From positions 62,001 through 126,000 of the forward strand of contig NZ_JAHBGI010000010.1 in assembly GCF_018500185.1 (NCBI RefSeq): a stretch of DNA of 64,000 nucleotides. The letters run 5' to 3'. Below the pieces are notes generated by a model. The model searched no databases, was not told the origin of the DNA, and was given only the letters and a program-made list of their open reading frames with translations. The stretch's first letter is position 1. Every line of letters starts with the position of its first letter. Made by a program: the position numbers and the translations under genes. Below, in pieces: positions 26,791-34,089 of the stretch. Source of the stretch: Litoribacter ruber (GTDB lineage: Bacteria > Bacteroidota > Bacteroidia > Cytophagales > Cyclobacteriaceae).

Positions 26791-27597
26791 TTAGAGTGTC
26801 CAATAGGTTTCCAGCCTCTGCGTTTCCTGTAGGCGCTCAGCCCCGGAGTGGTAGGTGGTATTGGCTCTTGGGGTGATAGGGATAAGGTTTTTGAAATAAG
26901 GCTGTAGGTCTTCCAAGTTGCTTCCAAGCGAGGAAAGATCTCCAATCAGGTTCACCTTGCAGTAATTCCTGTCAAAATTAAGCTGCTCAAAAGCTACGAA
27001 AACATATTTGAGCAACTCCTCGGTGTTGGATACCTCAAAGCGGTTGAACATCTTAAGCTCCTGGCTGGAAAAAGCCACAAGGTAGATGTGTCCATGCTCT
27101 GCGATGACAAAGATCTCCTGGCCCAGGTAATCGTTTTTTTGCTGCAGCACGTAATCCAGGGACAAGGCGCCAGCATGGCCGAATTTGATCTCTGGGAACC
27201 GTTTTCTAAACTTGTCAGAAGTCGCTTTGTCTATTGCGGCCACCAGATGCAGGTTGTTGCTGTCCAGGCTTTCTGAAAACACCTCATGCGCTTCCTGCTG
27301 CACCAGCGGGCTGGAGTAGTTTAGGTAGGTGGCGGCTTGGCTTTGGTCAAACAGCACACCCGGTACTAGATTGAAGTGGTCGTTGTGCACCCACAATTTG
27401 GCCGTTTTTGGGTTTGATTTGAGCAGCTCATTGGATTCCAGGACGGAATTTAGTTCTGAGGCGGGAAGGCTTTCCCCAGCCACAACTTCCCCATTGGAGT
27501 CCTTAGCGATAATCAAAAGGTTGTCTTTAGACAAGAAAAGCGACAAATCTGACACCACTTGGGTGTCAAATTTATCGCTTAGATATTTAAACTTCAT
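26791..27597 (-). CDS. DUF3822 family protein
   Basis: From the ATG at 27597 the protein has 268 residues; an in-frame GTG at 27618, right after the upstream stop, would add seven. The sequence fits DUF3822, a Bacteroidota family that resembles actin-like/pilus-assembly ATPase folds without known activity: LWVHNDHFNLVPGVLFDQSQ near 70-90 and QEIFVIAEHGHIYLVAFSSQ near 165-185. It sits between a hypothetical membrane protein gene and coaD on the same strand. The function is unknown. Confidence 0.8.
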   Translation of the reverse strand: MKFKYLSDKFDTQVVSDLSLFLSKDNLLIIAKDSNGEVVAGESLPASELNSVLESNELLKSNPKTAKLWVHNDHFNLVPGVLFDQSQAATYLNYSSPLVQQEAHEVFSESLDSNNLHLVAAIDKATSDKFRKRFPEIKFGHAGALSLDYVLQQKNDYLGQEIFVIAEHGHIYLVAFSSQELKMFNRFEVSNTEELLKYVFVAFEQLNFDRNYCKVNLIGDLSSLGSNLEDLQPYFKNLIPITPRANTTYHSGAERLQETQRLETYWTL

Positions 27598-27620
27598 GTT
27601 CTCTAATGGTTTTACCACTA

Positions 27621-28202
27621 TTATTCCCAGTTACCTGAAGTAGAGGCGTCGGTTCTAGAACCTACTCTCAAAGCTTTCTCGTTGTTGTTCTCTCTTCTGG
27701 TCGGGTTGATTGGAGCTGGATCTCTGATCTCGAATACAGCGATCTCCCTGTTGTTACGGGTGATTTTGTCGGCAAAGAATTCAAACTCTCTTCCCCCAGA
27801 ACCCGGTACAATGTGCAGGTTTTCAAGGTTGAAGTTAGGGTGCCTTCTTTCGTTGAACAAGGAGTCCATTACCGGTACAGAACCCAGTGTATCATAAGTT
27901 ACAGTGGTTTCTTCCTTACCGTAGTCCAATAGGACGGTGGTCTCAGATCTTTGTACAAGATAGATATCCCCGCTTTGGATGAAATTCCTCAAATCATTCC
28001 AATTGTCAGCATACTCTCCGTTGCTGGCCAAGTAGGCAACTTGTGCGTCGCGCAGCATCTGAAGCTTTTCTACTACTCTGGCTTCAAGTCTTGCAATTCT
28101 CTTTTCTTCTTCCATTACGGTATCGATACCGTTGTATAGAAAATAGCCCAAAGCAAGAGCGCCCACTAGGAATACCAATGATAAGATCTTAGTTACGTTC
28201 AT
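27621..28202 (-). CDS. Hypothetical single-span membrane protein
   Basis: This 193-residue protein has an N-terminal membrane helix (residues 5-24), a short coiled-coil-like segment rich in Glu/Arg (VMEEEKRIARLEARVVEKLQ) and then a mixed alpha/beta domain with no known motif. The layout recalls pseudopilin-like proteins, with a helix continuing out of the membrane followed by a small globular domain, but the prepilin cleavage site is absent. It is the first gene of a likely operon with the DUF3822 and coaD genes (3-24 bases between). Confidence 0.65.
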   Translation of the reverse strand: MNVTKILSLVFLVGALALGYFLYNGIDTVMEEEKRIARLEARVVEKLQMLRDAQVAYLASNGEYADNWNDLRNFIQSGDIYLVQRSETTVLLDYGKEETTVTYDTLGSVPVMDSLFNERRHPNFNLENLHIVPGSGGREFEFFADKITRNNREIAVFEIRDPAPINPTRRENNNEKALRVGSRTDASTSGNWE

Positions 28203-28255
28203 TTTAAAGGATAATTAATTCGTCTTAATAAGGTTGATGCTGTTTTTACAAGATG

Positions 28256-28759
28256 CTATTTTATGCATTTATTTTCAAAATTAAAATAACCTTTCCATAT
28301 TCTTACATCATTTAGTGATTTTAGGTCCCAAAATACCTGATGTTTGGCTTCGTTGGGTATGGACTGCAGCTCATCTAGGTCCATGAATTTCACTTCTTGG
28401 ATCAATTGTGTGCCCGCCGGCAGCTCTGGATCATGCCCCAGTTGGGGATTTTGCCCATTGGTACTTACCTCAAAAAAAAGTTCCACCGCATGGAGTGGCC
28501 TGTCCAGATATTCAAAGGTGAAAAGGAATTTTTCCACCCGGATCTCCAATCCCGTTTCTTCCGCAAATTCCCTGGCCAGATTGGCCGTGGCTGGACTGCC
28601 AAATTTCATCCCGCCCCCAGGCACGTTCCAAAAACTGCGGCCCTGGCCCATGTCATGCCTGATCATCAAAATCTTGTCCTCCTTGATGAGCACACCATTG
28701 ACCCGCACCCGCAGCCTTCCCCCAAATTTGTCTGATATTTCTTTTTCGATATTCGGCAT
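28256..28759 (-). CDS. Nudix hydrolase
   Basis: This 167-residue protein has the Nudix box GGGMKFGSPATANLAREFAE-ETGL near residues 45-68. REFAEETGL is intact, while the first Glu of the consensus is Ser. WNVPGGG before it is typical for the family. The divergent helicase gene starts only 20 bases away, so both genes share one very short promoter region. The substrate is unknown. Confidence 0.85.
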   Translation of the reverse strand: MPNIEKEISDKFGGRLRVRVNGVLIKEDKILMIRHDMGQGRSFWNVPGGGMKFGSPATANLAREFAEETGLEIRVEKFLFTFEYLDRPLHAVELFFEVSTNGQNPQLGHDPELPAGTQLIQEVKFMDLDELQSIPNEAKHQVFWDLKSLNDVRIWKGYFNFENKCIK

Positions 28760-28779
28760 TAAAGCTTTAGATTAGCATT

Positions 28780-30201
28780 ATGAGTAAAGATACGCATCCT
28801 CTGCCAAAGCCTTCCTATCTGATCAGAGGAAAGTTTCCTCACACCCCCACCCATGGTCAGGAGGCCTTCTTCCGGCTTTTGGATGAGTTTCTTTCTCCCC
28901 ATATGGGCGAAAAACCCACCTTCATTCTCAGGGGGTATGCCGGTACGGGAAAAACTTCCGTGGTATCGGCTCTGGTGCAGATGCTTCCCCAGTTGAATTA
29001 CCGCTCCCTGATGCTGGCTCCCACGGGCAGGGCGGCCAAAGTCATGTCTACCTACTCCGGCAAAAATGGGTACACCATTCATAAAATCATTTACACGCCC
29101 TTGGGCGAACAGGGGAATTTCTCGGGGTTTGACCTGCAAAAAAACTATTACACCAATACGGTTTTCATCGTGGATGAGGCCTCCATGCTTTCCGATGAGG
29201 GGGGCATGGGGCAGAGCCTGCTGATGGACCTGGTGCGCTATGTCTTCCAGCACAAGTCCAACAGGCTGATGCTGATAGGGGACAGTGCCCAGTTGCCTCC
29301 CGTGGGCAATCCCAACAGCCCCGCCTTGGATAAAAATTATATGGTGAGGCATTATGGACTGTCCATTCTGGAAACCGAGCTCACCGAAGTGATGAGGCAG
29401 CAGCTCGATTCTGGGATATTGTTCAATGCCACCAAACTCAGAGAGGAAGTGGTGAAGGAGAAGCCCCAGATTTCCTTTCAGGTAAAGCCCTTTAAGGATT
29501 TTTACAAAATGACGGGTGAAAAGCTCGAGGACGGGCTGCGGTACGCTTATAACAAGTTTGGTGTGGAAAATACCATCATCGTCACCAGGTCCAACAAAGC
29601 AGCGGTGCAATACAACCAATATATAAGGAGGGCGATTCATTTCATGGATGAGGAAATCACTTCTGGGGATTTGCTGATGATCGTGAAAAACAATTACATC
29701 TACATGGCCGATTCCGAGAGGGTGAATTTTTTGGCCAACGGGGATTTTGTAGAAGTGAGAAAAATTCGTTCTTTTGAGGAAATGTACGGGCTGAGATTTG
29801 CCACCCTGGAGCTGCAGCTGCTCGATTATCCCGAGGAGCCCAGCTTTGAGGCCAAGGTGATCATGGATACGCTTTATTCCTCAGGGCCCTCGTTGAGCCA
29901 AGAGGAATATAGGGAGCTTTACCGGCAGGTACAGGAAGACTACGCTGATATCGCCAAGAAAGGGGAGCGGATGGAGATGATCAAAAAAGATCCCTATCTC
30001 AACGCCCTACAGGTGAAGTTTGCCTACGCCCTTACCTGCCATAAATCGCAGGGCGGGCAGTGGGATGCCGTATTTGTTGATCAGGGATATTTGAAGGAAG
30101 AGCAACTAGATACGGGATTTATTCGTTGGCTATATACCGCTGTGACCAGAGCGACCAAAGAGGTGTTCATGGTGAACTTTCATCCGAGGTTTTTTGGGTG
30201 A
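28780..30201 (+). CDS. RecD-like ATP-dependent DNA helicase
   Basis: This 473-residue superfamily 1 helicase has Walker A GYAGTGKTSVVS near residues 51-62, motif II VFIVDEASML near 128-138, motif III LMLIGDSAQLPPVG, and a UvrD-type C-terminal motif VI region FAYALTCHKSQGGQWDAVFV near 412-431 followed by YTAVTRATK. It has neither the RecD N-terminal domain nor a nuclease, and it is shorter than RecD2. It is likely a stand-alone 5'-3' helicase of the Dda/Pif1-like side. It is divergently transcribed from the Nudix gene. Confidence 0.9.
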   Translation: MSKDTHPLPKPSYLIRGKFPHTPTHGQEAFFRLLDEFLSPHMGEKPTFILRGYAGTGKTSVVSALVQMLPQLNYRSLMLAPTGRAAKVMSTYSGKNGYTIHKIIYTPLGEQGNFSGFDLQKNYYTNTVFIVDEASMLSDEGGMGQSLLMDLVRYVFQHKSNRLMLIGDSAQLPPVGNPNSPALDKNYMVRHYGLSILETELTEVMRQQLDSGILFNATKLREEVVKEKPQISFQVKPFKDFYKMTGEKLEDGLRYAYNKFGVENTIIVTRSNKAAVQYNQYIRRAIHFMDEEITSGDLLMIVKNNYIYMADSERVNFLANGDFVEVRKIRSFEEMYGLRFATLELQLLDYPEEPSFEAKVIMDTLYSSGPSLSQEEYRELYRQVQEDYADIAKKGERMEMIKKDPYLNALQVKFAYALTCHKSQGGQWDAVFVDQGYLKEEQLDTGFIRWLYTAVTRATKEVFMVNFHPRFFG

Positions 30202-30224
30202 GAAGAGCGGAGTGGTTTCACGCA

Positions 30225-30560
30225 TGGTAGTTTCACGCAAAGAGCGCAGAGATTTCACGCAAAGAGCGCGGAGATTTTATTAGTGTTGAAATTAAAGACT
30301 TTGCGGTCTTTGCGCTTGCTTTGCGGTCTTTGGGTGAAACTGAAAATGACAATGGCGTGTAAATTTTCTCGCAGCGATCGCGGCGATTTTCGCAGCGCCG
30401 CAGCGAGAAATCATATTGTCATAGCATTGGGTGTGTTTGCAAAATATGTGACTCGAAATGACGGTGGGTAAGAAGAAACTCTGTGATCTTTGCGCCTCCT
30501 TCGCGTTCTTTGCGTGAAACTGAAACGGACTTAGCGTCTTCGAGCCTTCGTGGCTAATAA
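30225..30560. repeat. Composite dispersed-repeat block between helicase and DUF1573 genes
   Basis: TTTCACGCAAAGAGCGC occurs twice on the left (30230-30275), and its inverse GCGTTCTTTGCGTGAAAC lies on the right (about 30504-30521), with CTTTGCGGTCTTTG copies between. Inside is an imperfect palindrome: TTTTCTCGCAGCG (30364-30376) against CGCAGCGAGAAA (near 30399-30410). The region has no credible gene; open frames across it are chance. It fills most of the 390 bases before the DUF1573 gene. Confidence 0.7.
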
Positions 30561-30592
30561 TTGGATCAATAAAAATTAACATATATATAAAC

Positions 30593-30988
30593 ATGAGAAA
30601 ATTAGTATTAGTAATGGTAATGGCCGTGATGGCCTTTGCGGTGCAGGCACAGCAGGCTTCAAATGGCGAAGGTGCGGCGATTTCATTTGCCGAGAAGTCC
30701 AAGGATTTCGGTGACATCACCCAGGGTGACAAGGTGGAGCATACCTTCAAGTTTGAGAATACCGGCAGCGCCCCCCTCGTGATCAGCAACGTGGCCGCCA
30801 CCTGTGGATGTACCGTCCCGGCCTGGCCAAAGGAGCCAATCGCTCCGGGAGAATCAGCCGAGATCAAAGTTTCCTTCAACTCTGCAGGCAAGATGGGCAA
30901 GCAGAACAGTGTAGTGAGAATCTACTCCAACGCCTCTGAGCCGATCGAGAAAGTAAGCTTGATTTCGAATGTGCAACCGAAGAAATAG
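30593..30988 (+). CDS. DUF1573 domain exported protein
   Basis: This 131-residue protein has a signal peptide (MRKLVLVMVMAVMAFAVQAQ) and a single DUF1573 Ig-like domain. The motifs are DFGDITQGDKVEHTFKFENT followed by PLVISNVAATCGCTVPAWPK and APGESAEIKVSFNS-AGKMGK. The CGC pair is conserved in the family. Such proteins are secreted in large amounts by Bacteroidota, with no established role. It is a single gene: repeats precede it and a terminator follows. Confidence 0.93.
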   Translation: MRKLVLVMVMAVMAFAVQAQQASNGEGAAISFAEKSKDFGDITQGDKVEHTFKFENTGSAPLVISNVAATCGCTVPAWPKEPIAPGESAEIKVSFNSAGKMGKQNSVVRIYSNASEPIEKVSLISNVQPKK

Positions 30989-31039
30989 TTTATGGGCCTG
31001 CGGCCGTTTAAGGTTTATGGTTTAAGGACTTATGAAGAG

Positions 31040-31066
31040 GCCCGGGTTTTAGACCCGGGCTTTTTT
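31040..31066 (+). terminator. Rho-independent terminator after the DUF1573 gene
   Basis: GCCCGGGT (31040-31047) pairs with ACCCGGGC (31053-31060) across a five-base loop and is followed by six T. Confidence 0.9.
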
Positions 31067-31104
31067 ATTTTGGGGATTATTTATAAATTGATAGCGTATC
31101 TAAG

Positions 31105-31150
31105 GTTTCGGTCTTCCGTCTTCCGGTCTCCGGTCTTCGGTCTTCCGTCC
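31105..31150. repeat. GACGGAAGACCG-type repeat cluster
   Basis: TTCGGTCTTCCGTCTTCCGG and then TCTCCGGTCTTCGGTCTTCC are near-copies of the arms of the terminator at 21681-21748 in the other orientation. This copy has no inverted partner nearby, so it is a repeat and not a hairpin. It lies about 40 bases before the GT14 gene. Confidence 0.7.
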
Positions 31151-31186
31151 CAAAATTTTTAATTCACGTACCCCCAATTTTTTCCC

Positions 31187-32131
31187 ATGAACAAAATCAT
31201 CTATTTCATCATCGCCCATCGCAATCCCGCACAAGTGGAAAGGTTAATCAGGAAATTGGAAGGCCCGGATACGGTTTTTTATGTGCATCTGGACATCAGG
31301 TCCGATATGGGTGAATACCGTTACCTCGAGTCGGACGGGGTCAGGTTTATCAGTAACCGGGTAGCGTGTGTCTGGGCCGATTATGCGTTTGTGCAGGCCG
31401 TGCTCAATTTGGCAGAGGTGGCCCTGGCTGATGGGCAGCAGGGGATGATGGTGCTTTTAAGCGGGCAGGATTACCCCCTTAGGCCAGCTGAGGAAATACG
31501 GGTTTTTTTTCTAAGACACATGGACAAGAACTTTATCACCTGCATGCCCCTAGAGGAAGCCTGGCCGGAATTCAGCTGTTACCGCAGGAGGGAGACCTAC
31601 AAAGTCAATTTTTCCGACAAGAGGGCCGACTTTGCTTTTTTCAAGGGCATTGATTTGATGCTCATCAATTGCCTGCTCAAGGGCAGGGTAGGGCTGGATA
31701 TATTCAAACTCATCTTCAAGAAGCGGGTGGAACCCTTTAGGCTTTACGGCGGATCCGCCTGGTGGGCCATCAATACCAAAACCTTTGAAAAGATCCTGCG
31801 TTTTATGGAAATGCGCGGGGAGGAGATGCAGGAGTATTTTCAGTACACCTACTGCGCCGATGAGGAGTTTTTCCAGAGTCTGCTGATGGAAATATTAAAT
31901 GGCGATACCTCCAGCATCCTCCCCAGTGTCACCTACGTCAACTGGACGAGGCCAAACTGTGAACTTCCCGTCACCTTTGGCGCCGGAGATTTGGAAGAGC
32001 TGAAGGAAAAGGCAAGTGACTTCCTGTTTGCCCGCAAGTTTGTCATGGACAAGTATGGGGAGATCTTGGATGATATAGACAGGTATTTGCTGGTTTGTGA
32101 AAGAATCACCACAGAGGAGAACACAGATTAA
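31187..32131 (+). CDS. GT14 family glycosyltransferase (core-2/I-branching type)
   Basis: This 314-residue protein has the features of bacterial GT14 beta-1,6-N-acetylglucosaminyltransferase-like proteins: MNKIIYFIIAHRNPAQVERL at the start, VFYVHLDIRSD near 32-42, LLSGQDYPLRP near 87-97, the YGGSAWWAIN block near 185-195 and TYCADEEFFQSLL near 223-235. It likely transfers a sugar during surface polysaccharide synthesis. The last residues TTEENTD are encoded by a dispersed CACAGAG-type repeat that runs on beyond the stop, so the natural C-terminus may have been altered. Confidence 0.87.
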   Translation: MNKIIYFIIAHRNPAQVERLIRKLEGPDTVFYVHLDIRSDMGEYRYLESDGVRFISNRVACVWADYAFVQAVLNLAEVALADGQQGMMVLLSGQDYPLRPAEEIRVFFLRHMDKNFITCMPLEEAWPEFSCYRRRETYKVNFSDKRADFAFFKGIDLMLINCLLKGRVGLDIFKLIFKKRVEPFRLYGGSAWWAINTKTFEKILRFMEMRGEEMQEYFQYTYCADEEFFQSLLMEILNGDTSSILPSVTYVNWTRPNCELPVTFGAGDLEELKEKASDFLFARKFVMDKYGEILDDIDRYLLVCERITTEENTD

Positions 32132-32141
32132 CACAGAGTAA
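32106..32141. repeat. CACAGAG-type repeat overlapping the end of the GT14 gene
   Basis: ACCACAGAGGAGAACACAGA followed by TTAACACAGAG crosses the stop codon at 32129-32131. The same words appear at 39204-39256 (reverse orientation) and 23229-23281. Confidence 0.55.
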
Positions 32142-32169
32142 ACTTTACTTTCCCTCGGGGTTCCCCCGT

Positions 32170-32224
32170 ATCAGTTACGGATCACTTACGGATCACCTAC
32201 GGATCACTTACGGATCAGTTACGG
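32170..32224. repeat. Five tandem 11-bp repeats
   Basis: The units are ATCAGTTACGG, ATCACTTACGG, ATCACCTACGG, ATCACTTACGG and ATCAGTTACGG at 32170, 32181, 32192, 32203 and 32214. The variants are arranged symmetrically (G, C, CC, C, G). The 11-base period is close to one turn of DNA. The tract lies 39 bases after the GT14 stop and about 420 bases before the restriction-modification controller gene. Confidence 0.95.
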
Positions 32225-32405
32225 ATATTTCCGAAAATTGACTAGGAAATGGGCCGTAGGAGCTCGGGAGCATTGAAAACGCTGGATTTCCGATGGGGCT
32301 TTCCGTAACTTTTCTTAGAATAATCATATTTTTCTTGGCAATTGGGCTTGATCGGCTTGTATTTCCGGCTAGGCTGACCCGTCCACCAGCCGAGGCCACC
32401 CAATC

Positions 32406-32450
32406 CCCACCTTTGGCCAAGCGCTGGGTCAGCGCTTGGCCAAAGGTGGG
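32406..32450. repeat. Perfect 21-bp inverted repeat with 3-base loop
   Basis: The left arm (32406-32426) starts CCCACCTTTGGCC and ends AAGCGCTG; the right arm (32430-32450) is its exact complement; the loop is GGT. No T-run follows on either strand (TGGGAGTAGG on the right), so it is not a standard terminator. Within each arm TTGGCCAA and AGCGCT are themselves palindromic. It lies about 200 bases upstream of the controller gene. Confidence 0.93.
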
Positions 32451-32600
32451 TGGGAGTAGGGGGAGTAACCCATATATTTCCTCTCCTACACGTATCTTCC
32501 CTTCAAATTATTTACCACTTTTCTGGTGGCATTCTTACTAATACTTTTTTGAATCCCTGACACGTGTTGTCATAAAAATATCCCTTAAAGTCTTTTTGTC

Positions 32601-32610
32601 GACTATAGTC
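32601..32610 (+). promoter_or_regulatory. Candidate C-box operator of the restriction-modification system
   Basis: GACTATAGTC is a perfect palindrome that fits the GACT...AGTC core described for controller-protein boxes, and it is followed by CGTGG, which also occurs in several known C-boxes. It ends 36 bases before the controller ATG. A box TCTATTTG at 32635-32642 resembles the Bacteroidota -7 element and would give a nearly leaderless controller transcript. Binding is inferred. Confidence 0.55.
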
Positions 32611-32646
32611 CGTGGTGCAATTGTCTACATTTTTTCTATTTGCACC

Positions 32647-32862
32647 ATGGATATTAAAGAAGCATTTGGGAAGAAGATAAAGTCCATCCGGACCGAGAAA
32701 GGCATATCACAGGAAAGTCTCGCAGACTTAGCCTTTTTAGACCGAACATACATTTCAGATATAGAGAAAGGTAAGCGAAATGTCTCAATAGAGACAGTTC
32801 AGAAGCTTGCTGTTGCTCTAGAGATAGAAATGAAAGAGCTGTTTAATTATTCTTCGTACTAA
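32647..32862 (+). CDS. XRE-family controller (C) protein of the R-M system
   Basis: From the ATG at 32647 the protein has 71 residues and consists almost only of an XRE helix-turn-helix domain (SQESLADLAFLDRTYISDIE, then KGKRNVSIETVQKLA). The size, the fold and the position directly before a methyltransferase and a nuclease match C proteins, which delay nuclease expression after entry into a new host. An in-frame upstream start at 32596 would read through the operator and add hydrophobic residues, so it is rejected. The methyltransferase starts 18 bases after the stop. Confidence 0.88.
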   Translation: MDIKEAFGKKIKSIRTEKGISQESLADLAFLDRTYISDIEKGKRNVSIETVQKLAVALEIEMKELFNYSSY

Positions 32863-32880
32863 CAAAATAATAATAGAGGA

Positions 32881-34089
32881 ATGGTAAATTATTCAGATAT
32901 CAAAAATAAATACAAAATCGAAGTTAAAAAGACTGCTCAATCCGAATTGGCTTATTTAACTCATTTTTTACATGCTGAAAGTAAAATTGAAAACGAGGGG
33001 TATAAGGCGAAAGTTAAAAAATATGTAAATGAAGGGTTGATTCAAGAAAGTATATTAGAAGAACCTTACTTTCAACAAAAATTAAATCTAAATTGGGATG
33101 TTCCTTTTCCTCCTGTTAAGTCGGATTTTACTTTTATTGATCTTTTTGCTGGGATAGGAGGTTTTAGAATTGCACTTCAAAAATTAGGTGGTAGATGTGT
33201 TTTTTCCTCTGAAATAGATAAAGCGGCTCAACAGACATATGAGGCAAATTTTGGAGAGGTCCCGTTTGGAGATATTAAAGAGTTTACTAGCTACGAAATA
33301 AGTGATCTGGAAATCGATCAAATGATTCCGGATCATGACCTGTTAGCTGCAGGTTTCCCATGTCAGCCATTTAGTCTAGCGGGTGTTTCTGCCCGTAATT
33401 TTTTAGGTATGAGCCATGGGTTTCATGATCAAGATCAGGGTAATTTATTCTTTGATATTCTTAGGATTGTCAAAGTGAAAAGACCTAAAGTACTATTTTT
33501 GGAAAATGTTAGAAACTTGAAAAGCCATGATAATGGTAAGACTTTTTCCACCATTGAAATGATGATTAAAGAATTAGGATATTCATTTGATTGGAAAATA
33601 ATTAACTCGGAATCATTAGTTCCGCAGAGACGAGTTAGAACTTATATGGTTTGCTTCTTAAACCAGAAAATTAATTTTGAATTTCCTGAAATTAGTGGGG
33701 ATCCATTGCCTTTGAAAAATATTCTTGAAGAAAAAGTTCCAGAAACTTTTACTATATCAGATAAACTCTGGCAAGGTCATCAGAATAGAAGTAGGAGGAA
33801 TAAGGAACGAGGTACTGGCTTTACAGTCAAATTAGCAGATTTAGAAAAGCCTTCAAATACGATTGTTGCTAGATATTACAAAGATGGAAAAGAATGCTTA
33901 ATTCCTCAGGAAAATAGTAATCCTAGAAAACTTACTCCTAGGGAATGCGCAAGGCTTCAGGGATTTCCTGAAGAATTTATTCTTCATCCAAGTAATTCAT
34001 CAGCTTATAAGCAGTTTGGTAATTCTGTTGCAATCCCCGTAATTTTCAAAATAGGAAAAAATATACAAAAATTTTTAGTGAAAGAATGA
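32881..34089 (+). CDS. DNA (cytosine-5) methyltransferase of a type II R-M system
   Basis: This 402-residue enzyme has all the m5C motifs in order: I FTFIDLFAGIGGFRIAL near 83-99, IV AGFPCQPFSLAG with the catalytic Cys near 160, VI FLENVRNL, VIII QRRVRTYMV, IX RKLTPRECARLQGFPEEF and X YKQFGNSVAIPVI. An N-terminal extension of about 80 residues precedes motif I, as in M.EcoRII/Dcm-type enzymes. It protects host DNA from the nuclease encoded next to it. DNA here is much richer in A and T than the flanks, which suggests transfer. It overlaps the nuclease gene by four bases (ATGA). Confidence 0.96.
   Translation: MVNYSDIKNKYKIEVKKTAQSELAYLTHFLHAESKIENEGYKAKVKKYVNEGLIQESILEEPYFQQKLNLNWDVPFPPVKSDFTFIDLFAGIGGFRIALQKLGGRCVFSSEIDKAAQQTYEANFGEVPFGDIKEFTSYEISDLEIDQMIPDHDLLAAGFPCQPFSLAGVSARNFLGMSHGFHDQDQGNLFFDILRIVKVKRPKVLFLENVRNLKSHDNGKTFSTIEMMIKELGYSFDWKIINSESLVPQRRVRTYMVCFLNQKINFEFPEISGDPLPLKNILEEKVPETFTISDKLWQGHQNRSRRNKERGTGFTVKLADLEKPSNTIVARYYKDGKECLIPQENSNPRKLTPRECARLQGFPEEFILHPSNSSAYKQFGNSVAIPVIFKIGKNIQKFLVKE

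Noticed and set aside
28759-29640. 293-codon open frame antisense to the RecD-like helicase
   Set aside because: It lies wholly within a gene with clear helicase motifs and encodes a His/Gly-rich sequence with no domain, typical of antisense frames in GC-richer genes.
30292-30900. 202-codon minus-strand frame over the repeat block and the DUF1573 gene
   Set aside because: It spans a dispersed repeat and the antisense of a clear DUF1573 gene; no protein features.
32170-32224. Minimal CRISPR or plasmid iteron origin
   Set aside because: The repeats are directly adjacent without spacers, and there is no Rep gene; kept only as an unexplained repeat tract.
32596-32646. N-terminal extension of the controller protein
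   Set aside because: It would be translated across the C-box and adds a hydrophobic stretch not seen in C proteins; ATG 32647 is preferred.
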